A stretch of DNA of 64,000 nt from DASWJZ01 sp963792885 (GCA_963792885.1 CAWBXX010000003.1:124001-188000); one strand, 5' to 3'; counted from the first letter of the stretch, positions 1 through 9,514 are shown. Notes: a model not told the origin generated them from the letters alone. Made by a program: numbers and translations.

Positions 1-429
1 GCAACCCGGCGATCATCTGCGGCAGCACGAGGTTCTCCAGCGCCGAGAACTCCGGGAGCAGATGATGGAACTGGTAGACGAAGCCGATCTGCCGGCGCCG
101 GAGGGCCGTGCGCTCGTCGTCGCTCGCCCGCGACGCGGCCTCGCCGCAGATCATCACCTCGCCGGAATCGGGATGCTCGAGCAGGCCGGCGATGTGAAGA
201 AGTGTCGACTTGCCGGCGCCCGACGGCGCAACGAGCGCCACCATCTCGCCGACGGCGACGGAAAGGTTCGCGTCCTTCAGTATCTGGAGCTGGCCCGAGC
301 CCTTCCCGTAGGCACGCGCCACGCCTTCGAGCGAGAGAGCGCTTTTCCGCGCGGCGCCTTTGAGCACGCCCGCCGCCGGCAGCGGCGAGGTCTCGGTTGC
401 GACGACCGTGGCGTGCTCTCTTCGCTCAT
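1..429 (-). CDS. lolD: LolD-type ABC transporter ATP-binding protein (C-terminus outside window)
   Basis: ATPase of the LolCDE machinery that releases lipoproteins from the inner membrane for transfer to the outer membrane. Visible are a Walker A (APSGAGKST), a Q-loop region (GFVYQFHHLLPEFSALENL) and the start of the helical domain; signature and Walker B lie beyond base 1. The ATG at 429 overlaps the lolC stop as ATGA, but that frame does not lead into the ATPase: the good frame begins a few codons later near GTCGTCGCAACC. Either the first codons carry an indel or translation starts at the GTG near 365. Placement directly after lolC supports the assignment. The start is uncertain. Confidence 0.85.
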
Positions 430-1723
430 TCGTAGCGCAGCGCCTCGACCGGATCGAGCCTCGCCGCCCGCCATGCCGGGAAGATCGTGGCGAGATAGGA
501 AAGGCCAAGCGCCATCAGCGCGATCGCGGTCGTCTCGGCCGGGTCCATCTCGGCGGGAAGAGTGGAAAGGAAATAGAGCTCGGGCGAGAAGACCTCCGTG
601 CGCGTGAGCCAGGTCACGAGGCTATCGCGCAGCGACTCGATGTTGAGGCAGATGAGCGTGCCGATGGCGAGCCCGGCGAGCGTGCCGACCGTGCCGATCG
701 ACGCCCCGGTGATGAAGAAGACGCGCAGGATCGCGCCCTTCGTCGCGCCCATCGTCCGCAGGATGGCGATGTCGCGGCCCTTGTCCTTCACCAGCATGAT
801 GAGGCCGGAGATGATGTTGAGCGCGGCGACGAGCACGATCAGCGCAGGATCAGTGAACATCACGTTCCGCTCGACCTGCAGCGCGCTGAAGAAGGTGACG
901 TTGCGCATGCGCCAGTCGGTCGTGAAGACCGGCCGGCCGGCGGCCTTCTCGACAGTCGCGCGCATCGCGCTGACCTGGTCGGGGTCGTTCAGATAGACCT
1001 CGATCGCCTGCGCCGCGTCCGGCGAGTTGAAATAGAGCTGCGCCTCGGAAAGCGGCATGAAGACGTAGGTCGAATCGTATTCCGACATGCCGATCTGGAA
1101 GATGGCGACGACCGGATAGGATTTGATCGCGCGGCGACGTGCCGAGCGGCGTGATCGCGCCGCGCGGGCTGATCAGCGTGACCTTGTCGCCGACATTGAC
1201 GCCGAGCGATCGATGCGAGGCCGGTTCCGATCGCGATGCCGCCCGAATTGTCGAAGTCGATGAGGCCGCCGCTGTCCTCCACGCTGCCGGAGATCTTCTC
1301 CATGCCGAGGAGGTCGGGGCCGCGAATGCCGCGGACCAGCACGCCGGAGCTTCCGGTGCTCGGCCCGGAGGCGAGCGCCTGCCCCTCGATGATCGGCATC
1401 GCCGCCTTGACGCCTGGCACTGTCGCGAATGCGCTTCGAGACCTCGTCGTAGTCGGTGAGATCGCTCTCGATCGGCTGCACGATGACGTGGCCGTTGATC
1501 CCGAGGATCTTGTCGAGGAGCTCGGCGCGGAAGCCGTTCATCACCGCCATCACGACGACGAGCGTCGCGACGCCGAGCATGATTCCGAGGAAGCGAGAAG
1601 CCCGGCGATGACGGAGATGAACGCTTCCTTGCGGCGCGGCCGCAGGTAGCGCAGCGCAAGCATCCATTCGAACGCCGTGAAAGGCCGCGTCGCCTTCACA
1701 TTGCCGACCGCGGCATCCGCCAT
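426..1723 (-). CDS. lolC: Lipoprotein-releasing system permease LolC/LolE, frameshifted
   Basis: Transmembrane subunit of the lipoprotein-release ABC transporter: one N-terminal helix, a large periplasmic domain and three C-terminal helices of the FtsX/MacB fold. The protein is recovered only by joining frames. It starts MADAAVGNVKATRPF at 1723, continues through LGIMLGVATLVVVMAVMNGF and the periplasmic part, and ends in the FtsX segment GLSYLATIFPAWRAARLDPV. Five one-base insertions are needed, near 1600, 1589, 1430, 1212 and 1130. Removing them gives 430 aa, normal for the family. The start lies one base after the proS stop and the stop overlaps lolD, so all three are cotranscribed. I read the damage as sequence error. 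Confidence 0.82.
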
Positions 1724-1724
1724 G

Positions 1725-3059
1725 TCAGCTCTCCCCGGTGATTTCTGTCGTCAGACGAATCACCGCTGCGTCAATCGTAAGCGTCGCGCGTTCGCCCGTC
1801 GCCCGCCGCTTGATCTCAACCTCGCCGCTCTTTGCTCCGCGCGGTCCCACGATGAGCTGCCACGGGAGCCCGATCAAATCCATGGAGGCGAACTTCGCGC
1901 CCGCCCGCTGATCGATATCGTCATATAGCACCGAAATGCCCGCCGCTTCGAGCCGCGACATGAGCCCACCACAGACTTCGTCGGTGAGAGCGTCGCCGGG
2001 CTTCAGGTTGATGAGCCCGACCGCAAAAGGCGCGACGCTGTCCGGCCAGATGATTCCGTCGTCGTCGTGGCTCGCCTCGATGATCGCGGCGACGAGCCGC
2101 GAGACGCCGACGCCGTAGGAGCCCATGTGCACCGGATGCTCGGCTCCGTCGGGGCCGGCGACATGCGCGCGCATCGGCTCCGAGTATTTGGTGCCGAAAT
2201 AGAAGATGTGGCCAACCTCGATGCCGCGTGCGCTGACGCGCCGCGCTTCCGGCAACACGGCGAAGGCCGCCTCGTCATGCATGTCGTCGGTCGCCGCGTA
2301 GGATGCCGTCCAGCGATCGACGATCGGCGAAAGGTCGGCGCGGAAGTCGGTGTCCTCGCCCGGCACCTCGAGATCGAGCAGCTCGCGGTCGCAATAGACG
2401 GCGCTCTCGCCGGTGTCGGCGAGGATGACAAACTCGTGGCTGAGGTCGCCGCCGATCGGACCGGACTCCGCGCGCATCGGAATCGCCTTCAGGCCGAGCC
2501 GCGCGAAGGTACGCAGATAGGCGACGAACATCCGGTTGTACGCCGCCTTCGCGCCTTCGAAATCGAGGTCGAAGGAATAGGCGTCCTTCATCAGGAACTC
2601 GCGCCCGCGCATGACGCCGAATCGAGGCCGCACCTCATCGCGGAACTTCCACTGGATATGATAAAGGTTCAGCGGCAGATCGCGATACGAGCGCACGAAG
2701 GTGCGGAAGATATCGGTGATGACCTCCTCGTTCGTCGGCCCGTAGAGCATGTCGCGTTCGTGCCGGTCGACGATCCTGAGCATCTCCCTGCCGTAGTCTT
2801 CGTAGCGGCCGCTTTCCCGCCAAAGATCGGCAGATTGCACAGTCGGCATAAGGACTTCGAGAGCGCCGGCGCGGTCTTGCTCCTCCCGCACGATCTGCTC
2901 GATTTTCTTCAAAACCCGGAACCCGAGCGGCAGCCAGGAATAAATGCCCGCTGCCTGCTGTCTGAGCATACCGGCGCGCAGCATCAGCCGATGCGACACG
3001 ATCTCCGCTTCTTTCGGCGTCTCTTTCAGGATGGGCAAGAAATAGTGGGAAAGCAGCAT
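1725..3059 (-). CDS. proS: Prolyl-tRNA synthetase, short alphaproteobacterial type
   Basis: Charges tRNA-Pro with proline in the cytoplasm; class II synthetase. The 444-aa product begins MLLSHYFLPILKETPKEAE and carries class II motif 1 around LPLGFRVLKKIEQIVREE, motif 2 around YHIQWKFRDEVRPRFGVMRG and motif 3 around GSYGVGVSRLVAAIIE, followed by the anticodon-binding domain. It lacks the large editing insertion of the E. coli enzyme, as usual in alphaproteobacteria. The frame is open to 3245, but similarity begins at the ATG at 3059. It ends one base before lolC and follows the DUF1467 gene after a gap of about 360 bases that contains a possible plus-strand small RNA. Confidence 0.95.
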   Translation of the reverse strand: MLLSHYFLPILKETPKEAEIVSHRLMLRAGMLRQQAAGIYSWLPLGFRVLKKIEQIVREEQDRAGALEVLMPTVQSADLWRESGRYEDYGREMLRIVDRHERDMLYGPTNEEVITDIFRTFVRSYRDLPLNLYHIQWKFRDEVRPRFGVMRGREFLMKDAYSFDLDFEGAKAAYNRMFVAYLRTFARLGLKAIPMRAESGPIGGDLSHEFVILADTGESAVYCDRELLDLEVPGEDTDFRADLSPIVDRWTASYAATDDMHDEAAFAVLPEARRVSARGIEVGHIFYFGTKYSEPMRAHVAGPDGAEHPVHMGSYGVGVSRLVAAIIEASHDDDGIIWPDSVAPFAVGLINLKPGDALTDEVCGGLMSRLEAAGISVLYDDIDQRAGAKFASMDLIGLPWQLIVGPRGAKSGEVEIKRRATGERATLTIDAAVIRLTTEITGES

Positions 3060-3209
3060 GGGGCCATGAATCGTCGGGGCTTTGGGGGGACATGATCCAT
3101 TCGGCCCTGGCTTGGCAAGACGGGACCCCGACCCCGCGTGGTTGCGACCTGATGGTTGCGCCAAATTCGAGCATCCCGCCAAATTTTTCGGCAGCGCCCC
3201 GGAAGGGTA

Positions 3210-3237
3210 GTGACAGGCCGATTCCGATCGGCTATGA
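3210..3237 (+). promoter_or_regulatory. Possible sigma70 promoter for a plus-strand small RNA
   Basis: GTGACA at 3210-3215 and CTATGA at 3232-3237 are separated by 16 bases, an acceptable alphaproteobacterial housekeeping promoter. A transcript would start near 3243 and end at the strong hairpin at 3352-3374. Read by eye only. Confidence 0.3.
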
Positions 3238-3242
3238 TCCGT

Positions 3243-3351
3243 CATCTAAGAAGGTGCCTTGACACCGAATACTCGCGGTCCAAGTCTTGGGAGGACTTCG
3301 TCAGGCGGCGCGTTCAGCGCTTGTGTGATGAGCGGCTAATCGCGAATGTCT
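3243..3351 (+). ncRNA. Candidate small RNA between proS and the DUF1467 gene
   Basis: This plus-strand stretch is opposite to all surrounding genes, yet it lies between a plausible promoter and a textbook plus-strand terminator. By eye it can form short hairpins: GGTG/CACC around 3253-3266, AAGTC/GACTT around 3283-3299, and CGCT/AGCG around 3319-3336. A 65-codon open frame crosses it and stops at 3353, but it has no visible ribosome site and an unremarkable composition. I do not recognise the RNA family. The terminator is the strongest evidence. Confidence 0.35.
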
Positions 3352-3384
3352 AGAGCAAGGCTATGCCTTGCTCTTTTTCTTTTC
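3352..3384 (+). terminator. Strong Rho-independent terminator (plus strand)
   Basis: A perfect ten-base stem, AGAGCAAGGC (3352-3361) and GCCTTGCTCT (3365-3374), with a TAT loop is followed by a T-rich run on the plus strand. The minus strand has no T tail, so it does not serve the flanking minus-strand genes. Confidence 0.75.
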
Positions 3385-3422
3385 AGCTTCTTTTCGGCCT
3401 CAGCTTTAGGCGGCGCGCGACT

Positions 3423-3674
3423 TTAGCGCGCGAGGTCTTCCAAGGTCAGCCCATACACGTTGAAGTAGAGGTAGAAGCCGGAAAAGATGACCGCGGCGAG
3501 CACCGTCGTCGCGAGCGCCTTCACCACCATCCGCGGGCGATGCGGAGCGCCGGCATCGGTGCCTAGCTTAACGTCGTTCTCCTCGTGCTGACTCCGCACG
3601 CCGAACGGCAGCACCATGAACAGGCACAGCCACCAGATGACAAAGAAGACCGCGATGGACGGGAAGACGCCCAC
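3423..3674 (-). CDS. DUF1467 family small membrane protein
   Basis: An 83-aa protein with two predicted membrane helices, one near residues 5-23 (PSIAVFFVIWWLCLFMVLPF) and one near 52-72 (ALATTVLAAVIFSGFYLY), joined by a polar loop containing GVRSQHEE. This is the pattern of DUF1467, a small alphaproteobacterial inner-membrane family of unknown function. The start is a GTG at 3674 that overlaps the stop of the upstream epimerase (TAGTG), indicating translational coupling. The epimerase-DUF1467-proS order is common in Hyphomicrobiales, but it does not reveal a role. Confidence 0.85.
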   Translation of the reverse strand: MGVFPSIAVFFVIWWLCLFMVLPFGVRSQHEENDVKLGTDAGAPHRPRMVVKALATTVLAAVIFSGFYLYFNVYGLTLEDLAR

Positions 3675-4081
3675 TACCCCGCCTCCTCCAGCTCGATCAG
3701 CGTACCGCAGAAATCCTTCGGGCTGAGGAAGATCACAGGCTTCCCGTGCGCGCCGATCTTGGGCTCGCCGTCGCCGAGAGCACGTGCACCCTCGCCCGCC
3801 AATCGCTTCGCCGCGGCGCGCACGTCGTCGACCTCGTAGCAGAGGTGATGCATCCCGCCATCAGGATGCCGCTCGAGAAACTTGGCGATCGGAGAAGCAT
3901 CGTCGAGCGGCTCCAGCAGCTCGATCCGGGTATTGGGCAGATCGACAAAGACGACATTGACGCCGTGCTCGGACAATCTTTGCGGCGCCGAGACGCTCGC
4001 TCCGAGTGTCTCCTTGTAGAGCCGCGCCGCGGCCGTGAGATCGGGCACAGCGATCGCGACGTGATTAAGCCGGCCAAGCAT
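3674..4081 (-). CDS. mce: Methylmalonyl-CoA epimerase
   Basis: Interconverts (2R)- and (2S)-methylmalonyl-CoA, linking propionyl-CoA carboxylase to methylmalonyl-CoA mutase. The 135-aa protein is a single vicinal-oxygen-chelate unit starting MLGRLNHVAIAVPDLTAA. Metal ligands are the His of LNHVAIAV, the His of GGMHHLCYEVDD and the Glu of GTLIELEEA near the end. The ATG at 4081 shares its first base with the last base of the rnj stop, so I chose it over upstream codons. It is tightly coupled to rnj and to DUF1467 downstream. Length and motifs fit the family well. Confidence 0.92.
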   Translation of the reverse strand: MLGRLNHVAIAVPDLTAAARLYKETLGASVSAPQRLSEHGVNVVFVDLPNTRIELLEPLDDASPIAKFLERHPDGGMHHLCYEVDDVRAAAKRLAGEGARALGDGEPKIGAHGKPVIFLSPKDFCGTLIELEEAG

Positions 4082-5760
4082 CAGTCGCTCACATAGGTGA
4101 CGTGGACGATCGTTTGCGGTCGCTTCCCCCATGCCGTCTCGATTTCGCTCCTGACCGTGCGCCGCACCGCATCGCGTACGGCGTCCGCAGCGCGTCGCTT
4201 CGCACGCGGCAATCCGTCGAGCGCGTCGTCGACGGCCTCCTCGGCGATCGTTCGAAGAAGCTCGCCTCCAGCGTCCGCCTCGGGTAGCCCGAGCACTGCA
4301 ACCGCCGGATCCTCAAGCACATCGCCATTATCGGACAAGACGATCGCGACGCTGACGACACCGCCGAAGCTCAGCCGCTTACGATCCTGCACGCCGCTCG
4401 CCTCGTGCGACACAAGGAGCCTGCCGTCGCGGTAGAGGCGGCCATGCTTGATGCTGTCGACGCGCCCGGCGGGCTCCGGCGCAAGCCGGATCATCTGGCC
4501 GTTCCGGACTTCGATCACTTCGGGGATGCCGACTGCGCGCCCAAGTTTCGCCTGCTCATGGAGATGCAGCGCCTCCCCGTGGACCGGCACGAGGATGCGC
4601 GGCTTGATCCAGTCGTAGAGCTGGCGGAGCTCGTCGCGCCGCGGATGGCCGGAGGTGTGCACCAGCGCATCGCGGTCGGTGATGACCTCGGCGCCGAAGT
4701 CGACGAGCGCGTTGATGATCGTGTTCACCGCGCGCTCGTTGCCGGGGATGGTGCGCGAGGAGAAGATCACACGGTCGCCCGGCGCGAGCGACATCGCGCG
4801 GTGATCCTTGGCGGCGACCTTCGCCAGGGCCGCCCGCGGCTCGCCCTGGCTCCCCGTCATCAGCGCCAATACCTTGTTCCGCGGCAAGTTCGCATAGACA
4901 TCCTGGTCGAGGAACTCCGGCAGCCCGTCGAGATAGCCGAGCGCACGCGCGACATCCGAAGCGCGGCGGATGGCGCGCCCGACGACCACGACTTCGCGGC
5001 CGGCACGGTGTGCAGCTTCGGCAACGGCGCGGATGCGGCCGACGTTCGACGCGAAGGTGGTGACGGCCACGCGATGCGGCGCCTCCGCGATGAGCCGCTC
5101 GAGCACACGCGCGACTTCGCCTTCGCTCGGGCTGATGCCGTCGCGGATGGCGTTGGTGGAGTCGGCGATGAGCGCGAGCACGCCGTCCTCGCCGATCGCG
5201 GCGATACGGTCGTTGTCGGTGGCGCGGCCGACGCCGGGCGCCGGGTCGAGCTTCCAGTCGCCCGTATGGAACACGGTCCCGACCGGCGTACGGATGGCAA
5301 GCGCGTTGGGCTCGGGAATCGAATGCGAAACCGGGACGAACTCGACCTCGAACGGCCCCGCGGAGATCCTGTCGCCCTGCTGCACGACCTTCACCGCGAT
5401 CTTCGGCGCATTCGCTTCGCCTGCCCTCTTTGCCTCCAGCAACGCGGCCGCGAAGGGTGACATGAAGACCGGCACGTTAAGCTTCGGCCAGAAGTCGAAG
5501 AGTGCGCCGTAATGGTCCTCGTGCGCATGCGTGATCGCGATCCCGACGAGATCGTCCTTGCGCTCCAGGAGGAAGGAGATGTCCGGAAGCACGGCATCGA
5601 CGCCCGGCAGCACCTCCTCGTGGCCGAATGCGACTCCCATGTCGACCGCCAGCCATTTCCGCCCACGCCCGCGGCCATAGCCATAGAGCGCGAGGTTCAT
5701 GCCGATCTCGCCAACGCCGCCGAGCGGCACGAATACAAGCTCGTCCGCAGCCATCGTCAT
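4081..5760 (-). CDS. rnj: Ribonuclease J
   Basis: Metallo-beta-lactamase/beta-CASP ribonuclease with 5'-to-3' exonuclease and endonuclease activity, acting in rRNA maturation and mRNA turnover. The 559-aa sequence shows LGGVGEIGMN near the start, the zinc-binding HAHEDH at residues 78-83, a further ligand region HTGDWKLDP, the beta-CASP segment containing MTGSQGEPRAAL, and the late motif HTSGHPRRDEL and VPVHGE. A C-terminal domain follows. The start ATG overlaps the birA stop as ATGA. It sits between birA and the epimerase, a standard alphaproteobacterial arrangement downstream of complex I. Confidence 0.95.
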   Translation of the reverse strand: MTMAADELVFVPLGGVGEIGMNLALYGYGRGRGRKWLAVDMGVAFGHEEVLPGVDAVLPDISFLLERKDDLVGIAITHAHEDHYGALFDFWPKLNVPVFMSPFAAALLEAKRAGEANAPKIAVKVVQQGDRISAGPFEVEFVPVSHSIPEPNALAIRTPVGTVFHTGDWKLDPAPGVGRATDNDRIAAIGEDGVLALIADSTNAIRDGISPSEGEVARVLERLIAEAPHRVAVTTFASNVGRIRAVAEAAHRAGREVVVVGRAIRRASDVARALGYLDGLPEFLDQDVYANLPRNKVLALMTGSQGEPRAALAKVAAKDHRAMSLAPGDRVIFSSRTIPGNERAVNTIINALVDFGAEVITDRDALVHTSGHPRRDELRQLYDWIKPRILVPVHGEALHLHEQAKLGRAVGIPEVIEVRNGQMIRLAPEPAGRVDSIKHGRLYRDGRLLVSHEASGVQDRKRLSFGGVVSVAIVLSDNGDVLEDPAVAVLGLPEADAGGELLRTIAEEAVDDALDGLPRAKRRAADAVRDAVRRTVRSEIETAWGKRPQTIVHVTYVSD

Positions 5761-6551
5761 GCCACCGTAGCCGCGTTGCCGAAGTGTACGTCGCCGGCGC
5801 TGATTGGATGCGCCGTCCCATCGCCGCCGCGCACGATGAGCCGCCCCTGCTGATCAATGGTCTCGAAGGTGCCGGAGACGGTCTCCTCGCCGAGCTTCAC
5901 CGAAATCGGCCCGCCAATTCCTGCCGCGTGAGCGAGCCAGCGGTCGCGGATGGTCGTAAAGCCGCGACCGCCTTGCCAGAGACTAGCAAGGTCGACCCAC
6001 AATTCGGCAAGCGCTTCAAAGAGCGCCCTCGGCGTCGTCTCGATACCGCAGGCGGCGAGCGACGTTACGGGATACGGCACGCCGGTTGGCGTTTCGCGCA
6101 CGTTGACGCCGACACCGACGACCACGCAGTTCGGCGAGCCGACGAGCGGCACGGCCTCAAGCAGAATGCCCGCGACCTTCGCTCCGTCGCAAAGGAGATC
6201 GTTGGGCCACTTGAGCCTCAACCCGCCGCGGTCTTCCGCCTTCGCAATGCGAGCCACGGACCGGATGGCGGTATCGAGCGCAAGACCGGCCACAAAGCCG
6301 AGCGTCGCGGCGACCGAGCCAAGGTCGGACTCAAGCATAAGCAGGCTTGCCGCGAGATTGCCCTCGGGCGACTGCCAGCCTCGCCCGCGCCTCCCATAGC
6401 CCTGCGTCTGGGATCGGGCGGCGATCCAAAGCCTCCCAGGGTCGCCAAGCTTCGCCCAGGCGAGCGCCTCCGTGCTCGTCGATCCGACCGTATCGAAGGA
6501 CGCGACACGATAGCCGGCGCCCCGCGCTTTGTGGCCGAGAGCGAAGGTCAT
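5757..6551 (-). CDS. birA: Biotin--[acetyl-CoA-carboxylase] ligase
   Basis: Activates biotin with ATP and attaches it to the carboxyl carrier protein of acetyl-CoA carboxylase and related enzymes. The 264-aa protein contains the class motifs STSTEALAWA (residues 24-33), GYGRRGRGWQSPEGNL (the biotinoyl-AMP loop), KWPNDLL and KVAGILLE. There is no N-terminal helix-turn-helix, so this is the monofunctional form, without the repressor role of the E. coli protein. It begins a few bases after nuoN ends and overlaps rnj by four bases. Cotranscription with the nuo genes is typical of the order. Confidence 0.93.
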   Translation of the reverse strand: MTFALGHKARGAGYRVASFDTVGSTSTEALAWAKLGDPGRLWIAARSQTQGYGRRGRGWQSPEGNLAASLLMLESDLGSVAATLGFVAGLALDTAIRSVARIAKAEDRGGLRLKWPNDLLCDGAKVAGILLEAVPLVGSPNCVVVGVGVNVRETPTGVPYPVTSLAACGIETTPRALFEALAELWVDLASLWQGGRGFTTIRDRWLAHAAGIGGPISVKLGEETVSGTFETIDQQGRLIVRGGDGTAHPISAGDVHFGNAATVA

Positions 6552-6554
6552 TCG

Positions 6555-7988
6555 CTAGAAGAGGCTGTGCGCTGCGGCGCCGGCCGCGTTGACGAGCGGC
6601 CCGGCGATCACCAGGAACACCAGCATCAGAGCCCCGGAGATGCCGAGCACGGTTCCAAGCTCAGGGGGCAGTGCCTCGAAATCTCCCTGCGGCTCGTCGA
6701 AATACATGACCTTGACGATGCGCAGATAGTAGTAGGCGCCGACGACGCTCGTCACCACGCCGATGACGGCAAGCCAGTAGAGCCCCGACTGAACCGCGGC
6801 CAGGAAGACGTCGTACTTCGCGAAGAAGCCGGCGAGCGGCGGAATGCCGGCAAGCGAGAAGAGGATCGTGCCGAGCAGAAAAGCCATCGCCGGCTTCGTG
6901 CGTGCCAGACCGGCGAGCGAGTCGATCTCCTCGATCATCTGGCCACCGCGCCGCATGGCGAGGATTGCCGCGAAGGCGCCAAGCGTCATCACCATGTAGA
7001 TCACGATGTAGAGGATCACCCCTTGCACGCCCTGCTCCGTGCCGGCCGCAAGCCCTACCAGCGCGAAGCCCATATGACCGATCGAGGAATAGGCCATCAG
7101 CCGCTTGATGTTGGTCTGCCCGATCGCGGCGAAGGAGCCGAGCGCCATGGAGGCAATGGCGATGAACGTGACGATCTGCTGCCAATCTGGGGCGATCGGC
7201 GCGAAAGCGTTGATGACGACGCGCACGATGAGCGCCATCGCCGCGAGCTTCGGCGCGGAGGCGAAGAACGCCGTCACCGGCGTCGGCGCGCCCTCGTAGA
7301 CGTCGGGCGTCCACATGTGGAACGGCACCGCAGAGATCTTGAAGGCGAGGCCGGCGAGCACGAAGACGAGCCCGACGACAAGGCCCACTGTGCGCCCATC
7401 GACCACCAATGCGGCGGCGATCGGCTCGAAACCCGTGTGCCCGGTAAAGCCATAGACCAGCGAGGCGCCGTAGAGGAGCATGCCGGAGGAGAGCGCGCCG
7501 AGCACGAAATACTTGAGCCCCGCCTCGCTCGAGCGTGCATCGTCGCGATGAATCGCAGCCACCACATAGGAGGCGAGCGAATTCATCTCCAGCCCGAGAT
7601 AAAGCGTGATGAGATCGTTCGCCGAGATCATCACCAGCATCCCGAGCGTGGCGAGAAGCACCAGCACCGGGAACTCGAAGCGGTCAAACCGCTCTGCACG
7701 CGCAAAGCGCTGGGCCATGATGATAGCAACGGCGGACGCGATCAACGCCGCGACTTTCATGAAGCGGGCGAAGGTGTCGACGACGAAGGCGCCGCCGAAG
7801 GCACTGCCTTCCCCACCCCCGAAGGCGACCACGAGAGCTGCCACCGCAAGCACGAGAACCGCAAGCACGTTGACGGCAGGTGTTGAGCGCTCGCCGGCAT
7901 AGGCGCCGATCATGAGAAGCACGAGCGCACCGACCGCAAGGATGAGCTCCGGGAGGATCGTGGCGAGCGCGGGAAGGTCGGCGGCCAT
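6555..7988 (-). CDS. nuoN: NADH-quinone oxidoreductase subunit N
   Basis: One of the three antiporter-like, proton-pumping membrane subunits of respiratory complex I. The 477-aa protein is hydrophobic throughout and has the expected run of about 14 helices. Recognisable segments include ISANDLITLYLGLEMNSL, KYFVLGALSSGMLLYGASL (with the family lysine), PFHMWTPDVYEGAPTPVTAF and KRLMAYSSIGHMGF. It follows nuoM by 10 bases and is the last nuo gene. The frame is intact. Confidence 0.96.
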   Translation of the reverse strand: MAADLPALATILPELILAVGALVLLMIGAYAGERSTPAVNVLAVLVLAVAALVVAFGGGEGSAFGGAFVVDTFARFMKVAALIASAVAIIMAQRFARAERFDRFEFPVLVLLATLGMLVMISANDLITLYLGLEMNSLASYVVAAIHRDDARSSEAGLKYFVLGALSSGMLLYGASLVYGFTGHTGFEPIAAALVVDGRTVGLVVGLVFVLAGLAFKISAVPFHMWTPDVYEGAPTPVTAFFASAPKLAAMALIVRVVINAFAPIAPDWQQIVTFIAIASMALGSFAAIGQTNIKRLMAYSSIGHMGFALVGLAAGTEQGVQGVILYIVIYMVMTLGAFAAILAMRRGGQMIEEIDSLAGLARTKPAMAFLLGTILFSLAGIPPLAGFFAKYDVFLAAVQSGLYWLAVIGVVTSVVGAYYYLRIVKVMYFDEPQGDFEALPPELGTVLGISGALMLVFLVIAGPLVNAAGAAAHSLF

Positions 7989-7998
7989 CGCTTCTCCC

Positions 7999-9513
7999 CT
8001 ACCGCTTCGCCAGCGTCGCGCCGGCGTCGCGCGCCACCGCTGTCTGATAATTATGGATGAGGTTGTCCACGGAGGCCGCTGTCACGTCCATGATCGGCCG
8101 CGGGTAGACTCCGAAGAAGATGGTGAGCGCGATGAGCGGCACGAGGATCACCTTCTCGCGGAGCGAAAGGTCGAGAATGCCGGCAAGGCTCGCCTTCTCC
8201 AGCTTGCCGAAGATGACGCGCCGGTAGAGCCATAGCGCGTAGCAGGCGGAGAGGATGACGCCGGTTGTGGCGAGCACCGCGACCCACGTATTGACCTGGA
8301 AAGCGCCGATCAGTGTCAGGAATTCGCCGACGAAGCCGGACGTGCCCGGCAGCCCGACATTCGCCATCGTGAAGACCATGAAGGCGAAGGCGTACCACGG
8401 CATACGGTTCACCAGCCCGCCATAGGCGTCGATCTGGCGCGTGTGCATGCGGTCGTAGATGACGCCGACACAGAGGAACAGCGCGCCCGACACGATGCCG
8501 TGCGAGAGCATCTGGAAGATGCCGCCCTGCACGCCCTGCGCCGTCAGCGTGAAGAGCCCCATGGTCACGAAACCCATATGCGCGACCGACGAATAGGCGA
8601 TAAGCTTCTTCACGTCCTCCTGCATCAGCGCCACCAGCGAGGTGTAGATGATGGCGACGATGGAGAGCGCGTAGATCAAGGGCGCGAGCTCGGCGCTCGC
8701 GAGCGGGAACATCGGCAGCGAGAAGCGCAGGAACCCGTAGCCGCCCATCTTCAGAAGGATGGCGGCAAGCACCACGGAGCCCGCGGTCGGCGCCTCGACA
8801 TGCGCGTCCGGAAGCCAGGTATGCACCGGCCACATCGGCAGCTTCACCGCGAACGACGCAAGGAAGGCGAGCCACAGCCACGTCTGCATCGAAGCCGGGA
8901 ACTGATGCGTGAGGAGCACCGGGATCGAGGTGGTGCCCGCGTCCCAGTACATCGCCATCATGGCGAGCAGCATGAGGACCGAGCCGAGCAGCGTGTAGAG
9001 GAAGAATTTGAAGGCTGCATAGACGCGCCGCGGCCCGCCCCAGATCCCGATGATCAGGAACATCGGGATGAGGCCCGCCTCGAAGAACACGTAGAAGAGG
9101 ATCAGGTCGAGCGCCGTGAAGACGCCGATCATCAACGTCTCCAGCACCAGGAACGCGACCATGTATTCCTTGAGCCGCGTGTCGATCACCCGCCAGCTCG
9201 CCAGAATGCAGAACGGCATCAGGACGGTGGTGAGGATCACGAAGAGCATGGAGATGCCGTCGACACCCATGCGGTAGCTCATGAAGCCGCCGGTCCAGCC
9301 CGCCTCCTCGACGAACTGGAAGCCTGGATTCGTCGTATCGAAGTTCCACCAGATCAGGAGCGACACGAGGAACGTGAGCGTGGTCACGCCGAGCGAGACG
9401 ATGCGAATGTTCCGCTTGGCGGCTTCGCTGTCGCCATGGACGAAGAGGAAGATGATCACCGCTCCCGCGAGCGGCAGATAGGTGACGGCGGAGAGGATCG
9501 GCCAGTTCATCAC
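7999..9513 (-). CDS. nuoM: NADH-quinone oxidoreductase subunit M
   Basis: Antiporter-like proton-pumping subunit of complex I. The 504-aa protein contains the conserved glutamate region DLILFYVFFEAGLIPMFLI, the lysine region FKFFLYTLLGSVLMLLA, the broken-helix segment LPMWPVHTWLPDAHVEAPT, and KKLIAYSSVAHMGFV. It starts at 9513, one base before the nuoL stop at 9515, so translation is probably coupled. Length and motif order are normal. Confidence 0.96.
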   Translation of the reverse strand: MMNWPILSAVTYLPLAGAVIIFLFVHGDSEAAKRNIRIVSLGVTTLTFLVSLLIWWNFDTTNPGFQFVEEAGWTGGFMSYRMGVDGISMLFVILTTVLMPFCILASWRVIDTRLKEYMVAFLVLETLMIGVFTALDLILFYVFFEAGLIPMFLIIGIWGGPRRVYAAFKFFLYTLLGSVLMLLAMMAMYWDAGTTSIPVLLTHQFPASMQTWLWLAFLASFAVKLPMWPVHTWLPDAHVEAPTAGSVVLAAILLKMGGYGFLRFSLPMFPLASAELAPLIYALSIVAIIYTSLVALMQEDVKKLIAYSSVAHMGFVTMGLFTLTAQGVQGGIFQMLSHGIVSGALFLCVGVIYDRMHTRQIDAYGGLVNRMPWYAFAFMVFTMANVGLPGTSGFVGEFLTLIGAFQVNTWVAVLATTGVILSACYALWLYRRVIFGKLEKASLAGILDLSLREKVILVPLIALTIFFGVYPRPIMDVTAASVDNLIHNYQTAVARDAGATLAKR

Positions 9514-9514
9514 G

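Noticed and set aside
5628..7886. A 752-codon plus-strand open frame opposite birA and nuoN
   Set aside because: His/Arg/Glu-rich mirror translation of genuine genes with clear families on the other strand.
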